Assembly (NCBI GenBank): GCA_027297005.1
Contig: JAPUIN010000028.1
Location: 1-5,650 of the forward strand
Length of the DNA stretch: 5,650 bases
Reading direction: 5' to 3'
Origin: Acidobacteriota bacterium
GTDB lineage: Bacteria > Acidobacteriota > Polarisedimenticolia > Gp22-AA2
Made by a program: the position numbers and the translations under genes. The notes beneath the pieces were generated by a model. The model was not told where the DNA came from. It searched no databases and saw nothing but the letters and a program-made list of their open reading frames with translations. Of the stretch, positions 1 to 5,248 are shown piece by piece; position 1 is the first letter of the stretch; each line of letters starts with the position of its first letter.

Positions 1-1
1 G

Positions 2-334
2 AAGCGGCAGGGGGGGAAGAGAACCCTGGTGTTCGACGAGGTGGATGCCGGGATCGGCGGCGCCGTGGCGGAGGCGGTCGGTCGTCAGCTCCGCCGGCTC
101 GCGCGCACGCACCAGGTCCTTTGCGTGACCCATCTTCCGCAGATTGCGTCGCAGGCGGAGCATCATGTCGCGGTCACGAAACGCGCCTCCCGCGGCCGCA
201 CCGAGGTCGCCGTCGAAACGCTCGATGAGGCCGGCCGGGTGAGGGAGCTGGCTCGCATGCTGGCGGGCGAGCGCGTGACGAGCACGGCTTTGCGTCATGC
301 CGAGGAGTTGCTGCAGCGGACGGATCTCCGATGA
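2..334 (+). CDS. recN: DNA repair protein RecN, C-terminal end (5' truncated by window)
   Basis: RecN is an SMC-like ATPase that acts early in recombinational double-strand-break repair. Only about the last 110 codons are present; the frame is open from base 2 and continues beyond the left edge. The visible part is the C-terminal half of the ATPase head. A Walker B segment ([13 protein letters not shown], bases 23-61) carries the catalytic DE pair, and it is followed by the RecN-typical CVTHLPQIA switch region with the H-loop His (about bases 124-150). The tail [12 protein letters not shown]...A..LL matches the usual RecN ending, so the 3' end is complete. A GTG at 29-31 lies inside the Walker B strand and is not a start. 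The TGA (332-334) overlaps an ATG at 331. Family assignment is firm from the motifs; coupling to coaD is inferred from the 25-base gap. Confidence 0.95.
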   Translation, partial: KRQGGKRTLVFDEVDAGIGGAVAEAVGRQLRRLARTHQVLCVTHLPQIASQAEHHVAVTKRASRGRTEVAVETLDEAGRVRELARMLAGERVTSTALRHAEELLQRTDLR

Positions 335-363
335 TGGGGCGCGCGGAGGCGAGGTCGTCATGA
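331..363 (+). other. possible 10-codon minicistron bridging recN and coaD
   Basis: ATG at 331 overlaps the recN stop (ATGA, 331-334). It opens a ten-codon frame ([10 protein letters not shown]) ending in TGA at 361-363, which in turn overlaps the coaD start (ATGA, 360-363). It therefore spans the gap exactly. No Shine-Dalgarno sequence lies at a normal distance upstream of 331, so translation would depend on reinitiation by ribosomes leaving recN. The peptide resembles nothing known and is unlikely to matter as a protein; any role would be in coupling. Chance is a serious alternative because short open frames are common in GC-rich DNA. Confidence 0.2.
345..354 (+). promoter_or_regulatory. ribosome binding site of coaD
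   Basis: GGAGG at 345-349 and a second GAGG at 351-354 precede ATG 360 by 10 and 5 bases. Together with the family N-terminus (MKVIAVYPG, typical of CoaD) they fix the start at 360. The in-frame ATG at 297, inside recN, would add 21 residues with no family counterpart. Confidence 0.7.
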
Positions 364-857
364 AGGTCATCGCCGTCTATCCGGGAACCTTCGATCCGAT
401 CACCAACGGACACCTGGATATCATCACGCGCGGTCACCGTCTGTTCGACGAGATCATCGTGGCCGTGCTCGGCAATGCCGACAAGGAGCCGTTGTTCTCG
501 GTCGCGGAACGGCTGGAGATTCTCGATATCGTCGTCGGCCGGATGCCGAACGTCACGGTCGAGTCGTTCGACGGGCTACTGGTCGACTACGTGCGCTCGC
601 GCGGCGCGCGGGCGATCGTGAGGGGACTGCGCGCGCTTTCGGACTTCGAGTACGAGTTTCAGATGGCACTGATGAACCGCAGGCTGGGGCCGGATATCGA
701 AACGGTGTTCATGATGCCGAGCGAGGCCTATTCGTACGTCAGCAGCCGTCTGGTCAAGCAGGTCGTGCAGCTGGGTGGTGACGTGAACGGGCTGGTCCCC
801 GAGGAGGTCATCAAGCGACTCAAGGGGCGCTACGCGCCGTCGGGGATCGGATCATGA
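360..857 (+). CDS. coaD: phosphopantetheine adenylyltransferase (CoaD)
   Basis: Transfers AMP from ATP to 4'-phosphopantetheine, giving dephospho-CoA and pyrophosphate: the fourth of the five steps from pantothenate to coenzyme A, in the cytosol. The 165-residue length is normal for bacterial CoaD (roughly 155-170). Motifs in order: the nucleotidyltransferase signature [11 protein letters not shown] (residues 8-18) with the TxGH-type ATP site (T15, H18); the conserved block [16 protein letters not shown] (88-103), which lines the pantetheine site; and [10 protein letters not shown] (124-133), equivalent to the ISSS/ISSR phosphate-binding loop. All key residues look intact. The start at 360 is chosen on the ribosome binding site and on family N-termini. 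Its TGA (855-857) overlaps the ATG of the next gene, so the two are probably translationally coupled. Nothing unusual in the protein itself. Confidence 0.97.
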   Translation: MKVIAVYPGTFDPITNGHLDIITRGHRLFDEIIVAVLGNADKEPLFSVAERLEILDIVVGRMPNVTVESFDGLLVDYVRSRGARAIVRGLRALSDFEYEFQMALMNRRLGPDIETVFMMPSEAYSYVSSRLVKQVVQLGGDVNGLVPEEVIKRLKGRYAPSGIGS

Positions 858-2050
858 GCAGGCCGCGATCGAACCTTGCAGGGCGCCTGGATGCGGTGAG
901 CGTTTCGCCGACGATGGCGGTCATGGCGGAGGCCAAGGCGCTCCGCGCCCGCGGAGTGGATGTCATCGATTTCGGTCCCGGCGAACCCGACTTCAATACG
1001 CCCGAGAACATCAAACGGGCCGGTGCCGAAGCGATCGCCGCCAATCTCACGCACTACACGGATGCCTCGGGGATCCTCGAGCTTCGACAGGCCCTCGCCA
1101 CACGCTATCGCGATCGGCACGGGGCGCCGTGGACCGAGACCGAGGTCATCACAGGAGTCGGGGGGAAGAACGTCCTTTTCCTGCTCTCCATGGCGCTGTT
1201 CGAGCCGGGCGATCGGGTCGCCATCTACGCCCCTTACTGGGTCTCCTTTCCCGAGCAGATTCGATTGTGCGGAGCGGAGCCGGTTTTCATTCCCACGGAT
1301 GGAGCGGACGGGCTCGTCCCCCGCGCCGCCGACCTCGAGGCGCACGCCGGGGACCTCAAGGCTGTGATCCTGAACTCGCCGGGCAACCCGAGCGGCGCCG
1401 TCATTCCACCCGAGGAAGTCGAGCGGTTCGCCAGCTTTTCGGAGAAGACCGGCGCGCTGATTGTGTCGGACGAGACCTACGACTCGTTTCACTACGGTCC
1501 GGGGAAATACGCCTCGTTCGCGCCGCATGCCGGACGCCTGGCCGATCGACTGGTGCTCGTCAACTCGTTCTCGAAGACGTACGCCATGACCGGATGGCGG
1601 GTCGGCTACGCGCTGGGACCGAAGCCGATCATCCAGGCGATCAGGAAGATCCAGTCGCACGATGCCACTCATACCTGTTCCATCGCTCAGGCGGCGGCGC
1701 TCGAGGCGATCCGCGGACCTCAGGAGTCGGTGGGGGTGATGCGCGAGGAATACCGACGTCGCCGAGACGAGCTGATCCCGGCCCTGAACCGAATCCGGGG
1801 CATCCGCTGCACGATGCCCGGCGGGGCGTTTTACGCCTTTCCGAACGTGGAAGGCGGGATGCGCACGCTGAAGTGCGAAACTTCGATAGACTTCGCCGGC
1901 AGGCTGATGAAGGAGAGCGCCGTCGCCTGCGTTCCGGGTGAGGCGTTCGGTATGCCGGGCCACGTGCGTCTGTCGTACGCGCTGTCGATCGAGCGAATCC
2001 GACAGGGGCTCGAACGGATGCGTGAACTGCTCGGCGGGGAGGAAGGATGA
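854..2050 (+). CDS. class I PLP aminotransferase, aspartate (possibly aspartate/prephenate) aminotransferase
   Basis: A 398-residue fold-type I PLP aminotransferase of the Thermus AspAT type, expected to interconvert aspartate and 2-oxoglutarate with oxaloacetate and glutamate in the cytosol. Visible motifs: N-terminal [13 protein letters not shown] (18-30) and GPGEPDF (41-47); the Tyr/Thr region YTDASG (68-73); PYWVSFPE (127-134), including the Trp near the cofactor; NSPGNPSG (174-181) with N178; VSDETY (204-209) with D206 and Y209; the Schiff-base lysine K241 in [15 protein letters not shown] (238-252); and VRLSYA (371-376), where R372 should bind the alpha-carboxylate. K105 in GVGGK (101-105) matches the Lys used for side-chain carboxylate recognition in Thermus-type enzymes, some of which also transaminate prephenate. 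A weak GGGG site (842-845) lies 8 bases before the ATG. Both ends overlap neighbours by ATGA. The exact keto-acid range cannot be read from sequence; names such as aspC or aspB are used for relatives. Confidence 0.92.
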   Translation: MSRPRSNLAGRLDAVSVSPTMAVMAEAKALRARGVDVIDFGPGEPDFNTPENIKRAGAEAIAANLTHYTDASGILELRQALATRYRDRHGAPWTETEVITGVGGKNVLFLLSMALFEPGDRVAIYAPYWVSFPEQIRLCGAEPVFIPTDGADGLVPRAADLEAHAGDLKAVILNSPGNPSGAVIPPEEVERFASFSEKTGALIVSDETYDSFHYGPGKYASFAPHAGRLADRLVLVNSFSKTYAMTGWRVGYALGPKPIIQAIRKIQSHDATHTCSIAQAAALEAIRGPQESVGVMREEYRRRRDELIPALNRIRGIRCTMPGGAFYAFPNVEGGMRTLKCETSIDFAGRLMKESAVACVPGEAFGMPGHVRLSYALSIERIRQGLERMRELLGGEEG

Positions 2051-3351
2051 GCCGGGAACATCGGATCGCCTCATCGCTCATGGCCTGCGTCCTGGGCCTC
2101 ACGCTGGCCGGTCCCGCGGCGGCTGACGGTGAATCGCTCGTCTATACGGTCACCCTCGACGATGTCGTGCATGGCGTGACCGCGCGTTACGTGATCAACG
2201 CCCTCGACAAGGCGAATGAGGCGGACGCCGCGCTCTTCATCCTGAAGCTCAACACCCCGGGGGGCAGCATGGAGGCGATGGAGGACATGATTCACGCCAT
2301 CACATCCTCGAAGGCCCCCGTCGTCGTCTTCGTCAACGGCAGCAAGGCGGCATCGGCCGGCTTCTTTCTGACCATCGCGGCCGACGTGGCCGTGATGGCA
2401 CCGGGCACCCGCATCGGGGCGGCCCACCCGGTCATGCTGCCGAAGGTCCAGGAGGAGGACTCTCCGATGGACCACAAGATCGAGAACGATGCCGCCGCGT
2501 ACGTCCGATCGCTGGCCACGAATCGGGGTCGCGATGCGGAGGCCGCTGAGGAGGCGGTGCGCGAGAGCCGTTCGTTCACCGAGCGTGAAGCCCTCTCGCT
2601 CGGTCTCATCGACTACATCTGCAACTCGGAGGGGGAGATCCTGGAGGTGCTCGACGGGAAGGAAATCCAGCGCTTTAACGGGGAGACCGAAACCCTGGAT
2701 CTTGCGCGCGTCCGCATTGAATCACTGGACATGACCGGGCGCGAACGGTTCCTGACCGTCCTCGCCAACCCCGCCCTGGCGGCTTCGCTGCTGCTGCTCG
2801 GTCTGCTCGGCCTGTACATCGAGTTCACCCATCCGGGCCTCATTGCTCCCGGAGTGGTGGGGGGGATCTTCATTATTCTCTTCGTCCTGTCGACGGAGGC
2901 TCTCCCGGTCAACTGGATCGGCGTCGCGCTGATCATCCTTGGCCTCATCCTCTTCATCCTCGAGATCAAGGTGGCGAGTTACGGATTGCTGTCGCTCGGA
3001 GGCATCGGGAGCCTCGTGCTCGGGTCCGTTCTCCTGTTCCGTGATGCGGAAGGAATCCCCGGTCTGGGCGCGGCCCGCGGCGTGATCCTGGGTGTCGCGA
3101 TCACGGCCGCGATTCTGATGGCAATTCTGACCAGCCTCGTCGTCCGCGCCTTCCGCACCCGGTCGGTGAGCGGCGCCTCAGGGTTGGTCAACGAGGTCGG
3201 CACGGCCCTGACCGATCTCGAACCCGAGGGGCGGATCTTCGTGCATGGGGAGTATTGGAATGCCCGGTCCGAACGCCCGGTGCGCAAGGGGGCGAGGGTA
3301 CGGGTCACAGGAGTCGTCGCCTTGCGCCTGGACGTGGAGGAGATGTCGTGA
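2047..3351 (+). CDS. nfeD: NfeD-family membrane-bound serine protease (ClpP-like domain, TM helices, NfeD OB domain)
   Basis: A full-length NfeD1b-type protein of 434 residues. An N-terminal signal peptide (charged residues 2-6, hydrophobic core about 8-22, likely cleavage near AAA/D at 26-27) sends a ClpP-like protease domain (about 30-225) outside the cytoplasm. The domain shows NTPGG (69-73), the nucleophile S103 in AASAG (101-105), GAAHP (124-128) and K144 in HKIEND (143-148). S103 and K144 correspond to the Ser97-Lys138 dyad of the Pyrococcus protease PH1510. Hydrophobic segments follow at roughly 241-258, 265-287, 289-309, 313-332 and 342-368, then a C-terminal NfeD OB-fold domain (about 378-432). 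The start has a strong GGAGGAAGG (2038-2046) directly before ATG 2047 and overlaps the aminotransferase stop. The slipin gene downstream is its usual partner: in Pyrococcus the protease cuts the slipin's C-terminus. Function here is inferred from that precedent. Confidence 0.93.
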   Translation: MSREHRIASSLMACVLGLTLAGPAAADGESLVYTVTLDDVVHGVTARYVINALDKANEADAALFILKLNTPGGSMEAMEDMIHAITSSKAPVVVFVNGSKAASAGFFLTIAADVAVMAPGTRIGAAHPVMLPKVQEEDSPMDHKIENDAAAYVRSLATNRGRDAEAAEEAVRESRSFTEREALSLGLIDYICNSEGEILEVLDGKEIQRFNGETETLDLARVRIESLDMTGRERFLTVLANPALAASLLLLGLLGLYIEFTHPGLIAPGVVGGIFIILFVLSTEALPVNWIGVALIILGLILFILEIKVASYGLLSLGGIGSLVLGSVLLFRDAEGIPGLGAARGVILGVAITAAILMAILTSLVVRAFRTRSVSGASGLVNEVGTALTDLEPEGRIFVHGEYWNARSERPVRKGARVRVTGVVALRLDVEEMS

Positions 3352-3368
3352 CGCGCCCCCGGGGCGCG
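3352..3368 (+). promoter_or_regulatory. intercistronic GC hairpin between nfeD and slipin
   Basis: CGCGCCCC (3352-3359) and GGGGCGCG (3361-3368) are perfect inverted repeats around a single C. In RNA the innermost pair or two must open to form the loop, leaving a stem of six or seven G-C pairs. It starts right after the nfeD TGA and ends two bases before the slipin GGAGG. No U tract follows, so it is not an intrinsic terminator. A role in mRNA stability or in slowing slipin initiation is possible but inferred. Confidence 0.5.
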
Positions 3369-3376
3369 AAGGAGGT
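3369..3376 (+). promoter_or_regulatory. ribosome binding site of the slipin, sets a GTG start
   Basis: AAGGAGGT (3369-3376) is a near-perfect complement of the 16S rRNA tail. GGAGG ends 4 bases before GTG 3380, which is close but usable. It supports GTG 3380 over the in-frame ATG at 3245, which lies deep inside nfeD and would add 45 residues of Arg/Gly/Pro-rich sequence foreign to slipins. Confidence 0.75.
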
Positions 3377-3379
3377 GTC

Positions 3380-4144
3380 GTGACCGGATTCATCACTGCT
3401 CCACTGCTAACGGTCTTCCTGTTCTTCGTACTCTGGCTGTTCGCGTGCATCAAGATCCTCAACGAGTACGAGCGGGGCGTCATTTTCCGCCTCGGGCGCC
3501 TGCTCTCCTCGGCCAAGGGGCCGGGCCTCGTGTTCGTCTGGTTCCCGATCGATCGGATGGTGCGTATCTCGCTGCGGACCGTCGTACACGACGTGCCGCC
3601 GCAGGACGTGATTACGCGCGACAACGTGTCGGTCAAGGTCAACGCCGTCATCTACTATCGGGTCCTCGATCCGCGCAAGGCGGTGGTCGAGGTGGAGCAG
3701 TACCACTATGCAACGTCCCAACTCGCCCAGACGACACTGCGATCGGTGCTCGGCCAGGTCGAGCTCGACGTTCTGCTCAGTGAGCGGGAAAAGCTGAACG
3801 CCGATCTGCAGCAGATTCTCGATAAGCACACCGATCCCTGGGGCGTGAAGGTCTCGGCCGTCGAGGTCAAGCATGTCGACCTGCCGCCCGAAATGCAGCG
3901 CTCCATGGCCAAACAGGCGGAGGCGGAGCGCGAGAAACGTGCGAAGATTATCCATGCGCAGGGGGAGCTGCAGGCGTCCGAGCAGCTCGCCCAGGCGGCC
4001 GATCGGATCTCGCAGAATCCGGTGACGCTCCAGCTCCGTTATCTGCAGACACTGACGGAGATCGCGACGGAGAAGAACTCCACCATCCTGTTCCCGATGC
4101 CCGTGAACCTCCTCAAGGCGTTCGGCCAGGGGGACGGAGAATAA
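3380..4144 (+). CDS. slipin family SPFH/band 7 (stomatin-like) membrane protein
   Basis: A 254-residue protein of normal slipin length and order. A single N-terminal hydrophobic segment (about 8-24) is followed by the slipin-typical junction [15 protein letters not shown] (26-40). The SPFH domain (about 28-175) includes the conserved blocks [14 protein letters not shown] (72-85) and [20 protein letters not shown] (118-137). After [20 protein letters not shown] (164-183) comes an Ala/Glu/Gln-rich coiled-coil stretch (about 172-210). The C-terminus carries the conserved YLQTL (221-225) and a short hydrophobic patch STILFPMPV (234-242). Slipins oligomerise on membranes and organise microdomains; pairing with NfeD is a known conserved arrangement. 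The C-terminal patch resembles the region of Pyrococcus slipin PH1511 that the NfeD protease cleaves, so it may be the partner's substrate here. The start is GTG, chosen on the ribosome binding site. Confidence 0.94.
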   Translation: MTGFITAPLLTVFLFFVLWLFACIKILNEYERGVIFRLGRLLSSAKGPGLVFVWFPIDRMVRISLRTVVHDVPPQDVITRDNVSVKVNAVIYYRVLDPRKAVVEVEQYHYATSQLAQTTLRSVLGQVELDVLLSEREKLNADLQQILDKHTDPWGVKVSAVEVKHVDLPPEMQRSMAKQAEAEREKRAKIIHAQGELQASEQLAQAADRISQNPVTLQLRYLQTLTEIATEKNSTILFPMPVNLLKAFGQGDGE

Positions 4145-4202
4145 CCCAGTATCGCGCCGGGGGGGCACCGCGAGGGCGGATGGCCGGCCCCGGAGGAGTC
4201 GA
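4145..4202 (+). other. 58-base intergenic gap, slipin to GGDEF gene
   Basis: The longest gap in the window. It is G-rich with a run of seven G (4159-4165). CCGGGG (4157-4162) can pair with CCCCGG (4188-4193), which would partly cover the GGAGG of the next gene, and GGCCGGCC (4182-4189) is palindromic. No U tract, so no terminator, and no recognisable -35/-10 pair. Read-through into the GGDEF gene is likely but not proven. Confidence 0.5.
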
Positions 4203-4206
4203 ATGA
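4180..4206 (+). other. possible 8-codon minicistron ahead of the GGDEF gene
   Basis: ATG at 4180 opens MAGPGGVE, ending in TGA 4204-4206, which overlaps the GGDEF start (ATGA, 4203-4206). A GAGGG (4172-4176) lies 3 bases before the ATG. Unlike the other two gap ORFs it does not reach back to the previous stop. Its reading frame is open, but chance is quite likely. Confidence 0.15.
4192..4198 (+). promoter_or_regulatory. ribosome binding site of the GAF-GGDEF gene
   Basis: GGAGGAG at 4192-4198; the GGAGG core ends 6 bases before ATG 4203. Strong sequence and good spacing, supporting the 4203 start. Confidence 0.75.
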
Positions 4207-5237
4207 ACGATTCCGATCGCCTGATCGATGATCTCCAAAGGTGCCGCGCGGCACTGGCGGTGGCGAGGCAGATCGATCTTCAGGCGGTGGCGGACGGCAT
4301 GGTGCGTGCCGTCATGGACTACGGCCGGGCCTCGGTCGCTCTCCTCTATCTCTACGACGACGAGAACGACACCTTCCACCTCAAGTCCTGCCACATTCCT
4401 CCCGATGATCCGCTGCGCCGGGGGCTCCTGACCCTCGATCTCGCCGAGATTCGCGGTCACGGACCACCCTCGTCCTGGAGCCCGGCCGTCAGGCGCGCCC
4501 CGGCCGCGCTGCGCAACCTCTCGATCGAGGAGGTGTTGACGATCCCGCTCCCCGGTACCGGGGCGCTGATTGGCATGTTCCTGCTGGCGAAGGATCGGCA
4601 GGCGCTGCCGGCCGACGAGATGGATCGAGTCGGCCGTCTGGTTCCGGAATTACTGCCGGCGCTGGTCAACGCCATGGTCGTGGAACGGTACCGTGACCTG
4701 GTCATCAAGGACGATCAGACGGAATCGTACAACCGGCGCTACTTCGATCGGTTCCTCAGCGAAGAGGTATACCGCTCACACCGGTATAAGACAGCCCTCT
4801 CGCTGATCTTCCTCGACATGGATAACCTGAAGGAAGTCAACAACCGCTACGGTCACGCCATTGGCAGCAAGGCGTTGCGGGAAGTGGCGCGCCGCCTGCT
4901 CAGTACGATCCGTGGGAGCGACAAATTGTTCCGTTACGGAGGGGACGAGTTCTGTGTCGTGCTGCCGGAGACCGATCCCGCAGGCGCCCGCGACCTGGCC
5001 GAGCGCCTGCGTGAGGCCCTCGGGACCCGATCCTTCCTCGTCGATGACACACCGGGGATGGCCCTCACGGCCTCCTTCGGGATCGCCTCCTATCCTGAGC
5101 ACGCCCGCACGAGCCTCGCCCTGGTGCGCTGCGCCGATCGCGCCATGCAGAAGATCAAGAAATCGGGCAAAAACTCAGTCGGGGTCTCGAGTCCCGAGGA
5201 GGAGGATGTGCAGCAGGCGGTCGGGGGGGGACATTGA
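4203..5237 (+). CDS. GAF-GGDEF cyclic dinucleotide cyclase with Hypr-type Asp-to-Ser substitution
   Basis: A 344-residue soluble protein with no signal peptide or membrane helix. Residues about 22-160 look like a divergent GAF sensor domain (VALLYLYDDENDTFHL at 45-60; IPLPGTGALIGMFLLAK at 114-130). Residues about 165-328 form a GGDEF domain: a variant entry motif DDQTESYNRRYF (170-181), metal-binding D205 in FLDMDNLKEVN (203-213), catalytic YGGDEF (245-250), and an intact inhibitory RxxD site, RGSD (237-240), five residues before GGDEF. K319 and K323 fit the PleD K442/R446 phosphate-binding positions. N213 matches the guanine-contacting PleD N335, but the second guanine contact, PleD D344 (GHxxGD), is S222 (GHAIGS). 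That substitution typifies Hypr enzymes making 3',3'-cGAMP. The enzyme is predicted active; its product is uncertain (c-di-GMP, cGAMP or a mixture). The C-terminus ends in a G-tract-encoded GGGH and overlaps the SPOR gene by TTGA. Confidence 0.93.
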   Translation: MNDSDRLIDDLQRCRAALAVARQIDLQAVADGMVRAVMDYGRASVALLYLYDDENDTFHLKSCHIPPDDPLRRGLLTLDLAEIRGHGPPSSWSPAVRRAPAALRNLSIEEVLTIPLPGTGALIGMFLLAKDRQALPADEMDRVGRLVPELLPALVNAMVVERYRDLVIKDDQTESYNRRYFDRFLSEEVYRSHRYKTALSLIFLDMDNLKEVNNRYGHAIGSKALREVARRLLSTIRGSDKLFRYGGDEFCVVLPETDPAGARDLAERLREALGTRSFLVDDTPGMALTASFGIASYPEHARTSLALVRCADRAMQKIKKSGKNSVGVSSPEEEDVQQAVGGGH

Positions 5238-5248
5238 GGGCGCCGGGG
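5223..5248 (+). repeat. eight-G homopolymer within a G-quadruplex-type motif
   Basis: G8 at 5223-5230 encodes the glycines at the GGDEF C-terminus. With GGG (5238-5240) and GGGG (5245-5248) it satisfies a G3+N1-7 quadruplex pattern (loops of 2, 7 and 4 bases), on the coding strand, so also in the mRNA. It covers the GGDEF stop and the TTG start of the next gene. A run this long is also a replication or ribosome slippage candidate. Pattern only; folding is not shown. Confidence 0.5.

Larger units (their letters stand above)
3348..3383 (+). other. possible 11-codon minicistron bridging nfeD and the slipin
   Basis: GTG at 3348 overlaps the nfeD stop (GTGA, 3348-3351). It opens an eleven-codon frame ([11 protein letters not shown]) whose TGA (3381-3383) overlaps the slipin start (GTGA, 3380-3383). 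A GGAGG at 3336-3340 sits 7 bases upstream of the GTG, which is better Shine-Dalgarno spacing than the slipin itself has (4 bases). It spans the 28-base gap exactly and its middle forms the hairpin at 3352-3368. There is no evidence for peptide function; translation followed by reinitiation at the slipin is a hypothesis. Confidence 0.25.
3344..3384 (+). repeat. short direct repeat at the nfeD/slipin junction
   Basis: The 9-mer TGTCGTGAC occurs at 3344-3352 and again at 3376-3384, each preceded by GGAGG (3336-3340 and 3371-3375). One copy holds the nfeD stop, the other the slipin start. It looks like a duplicated gene junction, but 9 bases is short enough for coincidence. Confidence 0.5.

Noticed and set aside
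10..16. Run of seven G near the left edge as a phase-variable tract
   Set aside because: It lies within the conserved recN head domain just before Walker B, and a length change would inactivate the gene; ordinary GC-rich coding is the simpler reading.
297..359. Longer coaD starting at ATG 297
   Set aside because: It would overlap recN by 38 bases and add 21 residues not seen in CoaD; ATG 360 has the ribosome binding site and the family N-terminus.
335..359. GEMM-type or other riboswitch in the gaps
   Set aside because: The three gaps (25, 28 and 58 bases) are too short and show no conserved riboswitch core.
1129..1941. 270-codon + strand frame inside the aminotransferase
   Set aside because: Arg-rich out-of-frame reading with no domain resemblance; the covering gene explains the sequence.
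830..2074. 414-codon open frame on the - strand opposite the aminotransferase
   Set aside because: No recognisable motif, Arg/Pro/Gly-rich composition, and the + strand frame is a complete, motif-perfect aminotransferase. Long antisense frames are expected in GC-rich genes.
3245..3379. Longer slipin starting at ATG 3245
   Set aside because: The 45 extra residues are an out-of-frame reading of the nfeD C-terminus and would displace the N-terminal membrane segment.
3407..4168. 253-codon open frame on the - strand opposite the slipin
   Set aside because: A shadow of the slipin gene: no family motifs, and it covers a well-supported SPFH protein.
4157..4193. Terminator between slipin and GGDEF genes
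   Set aside because: The inverted repeat is only six bases with a long loop and no following T run; it does not meet the pattern for an intrinsic terminator.
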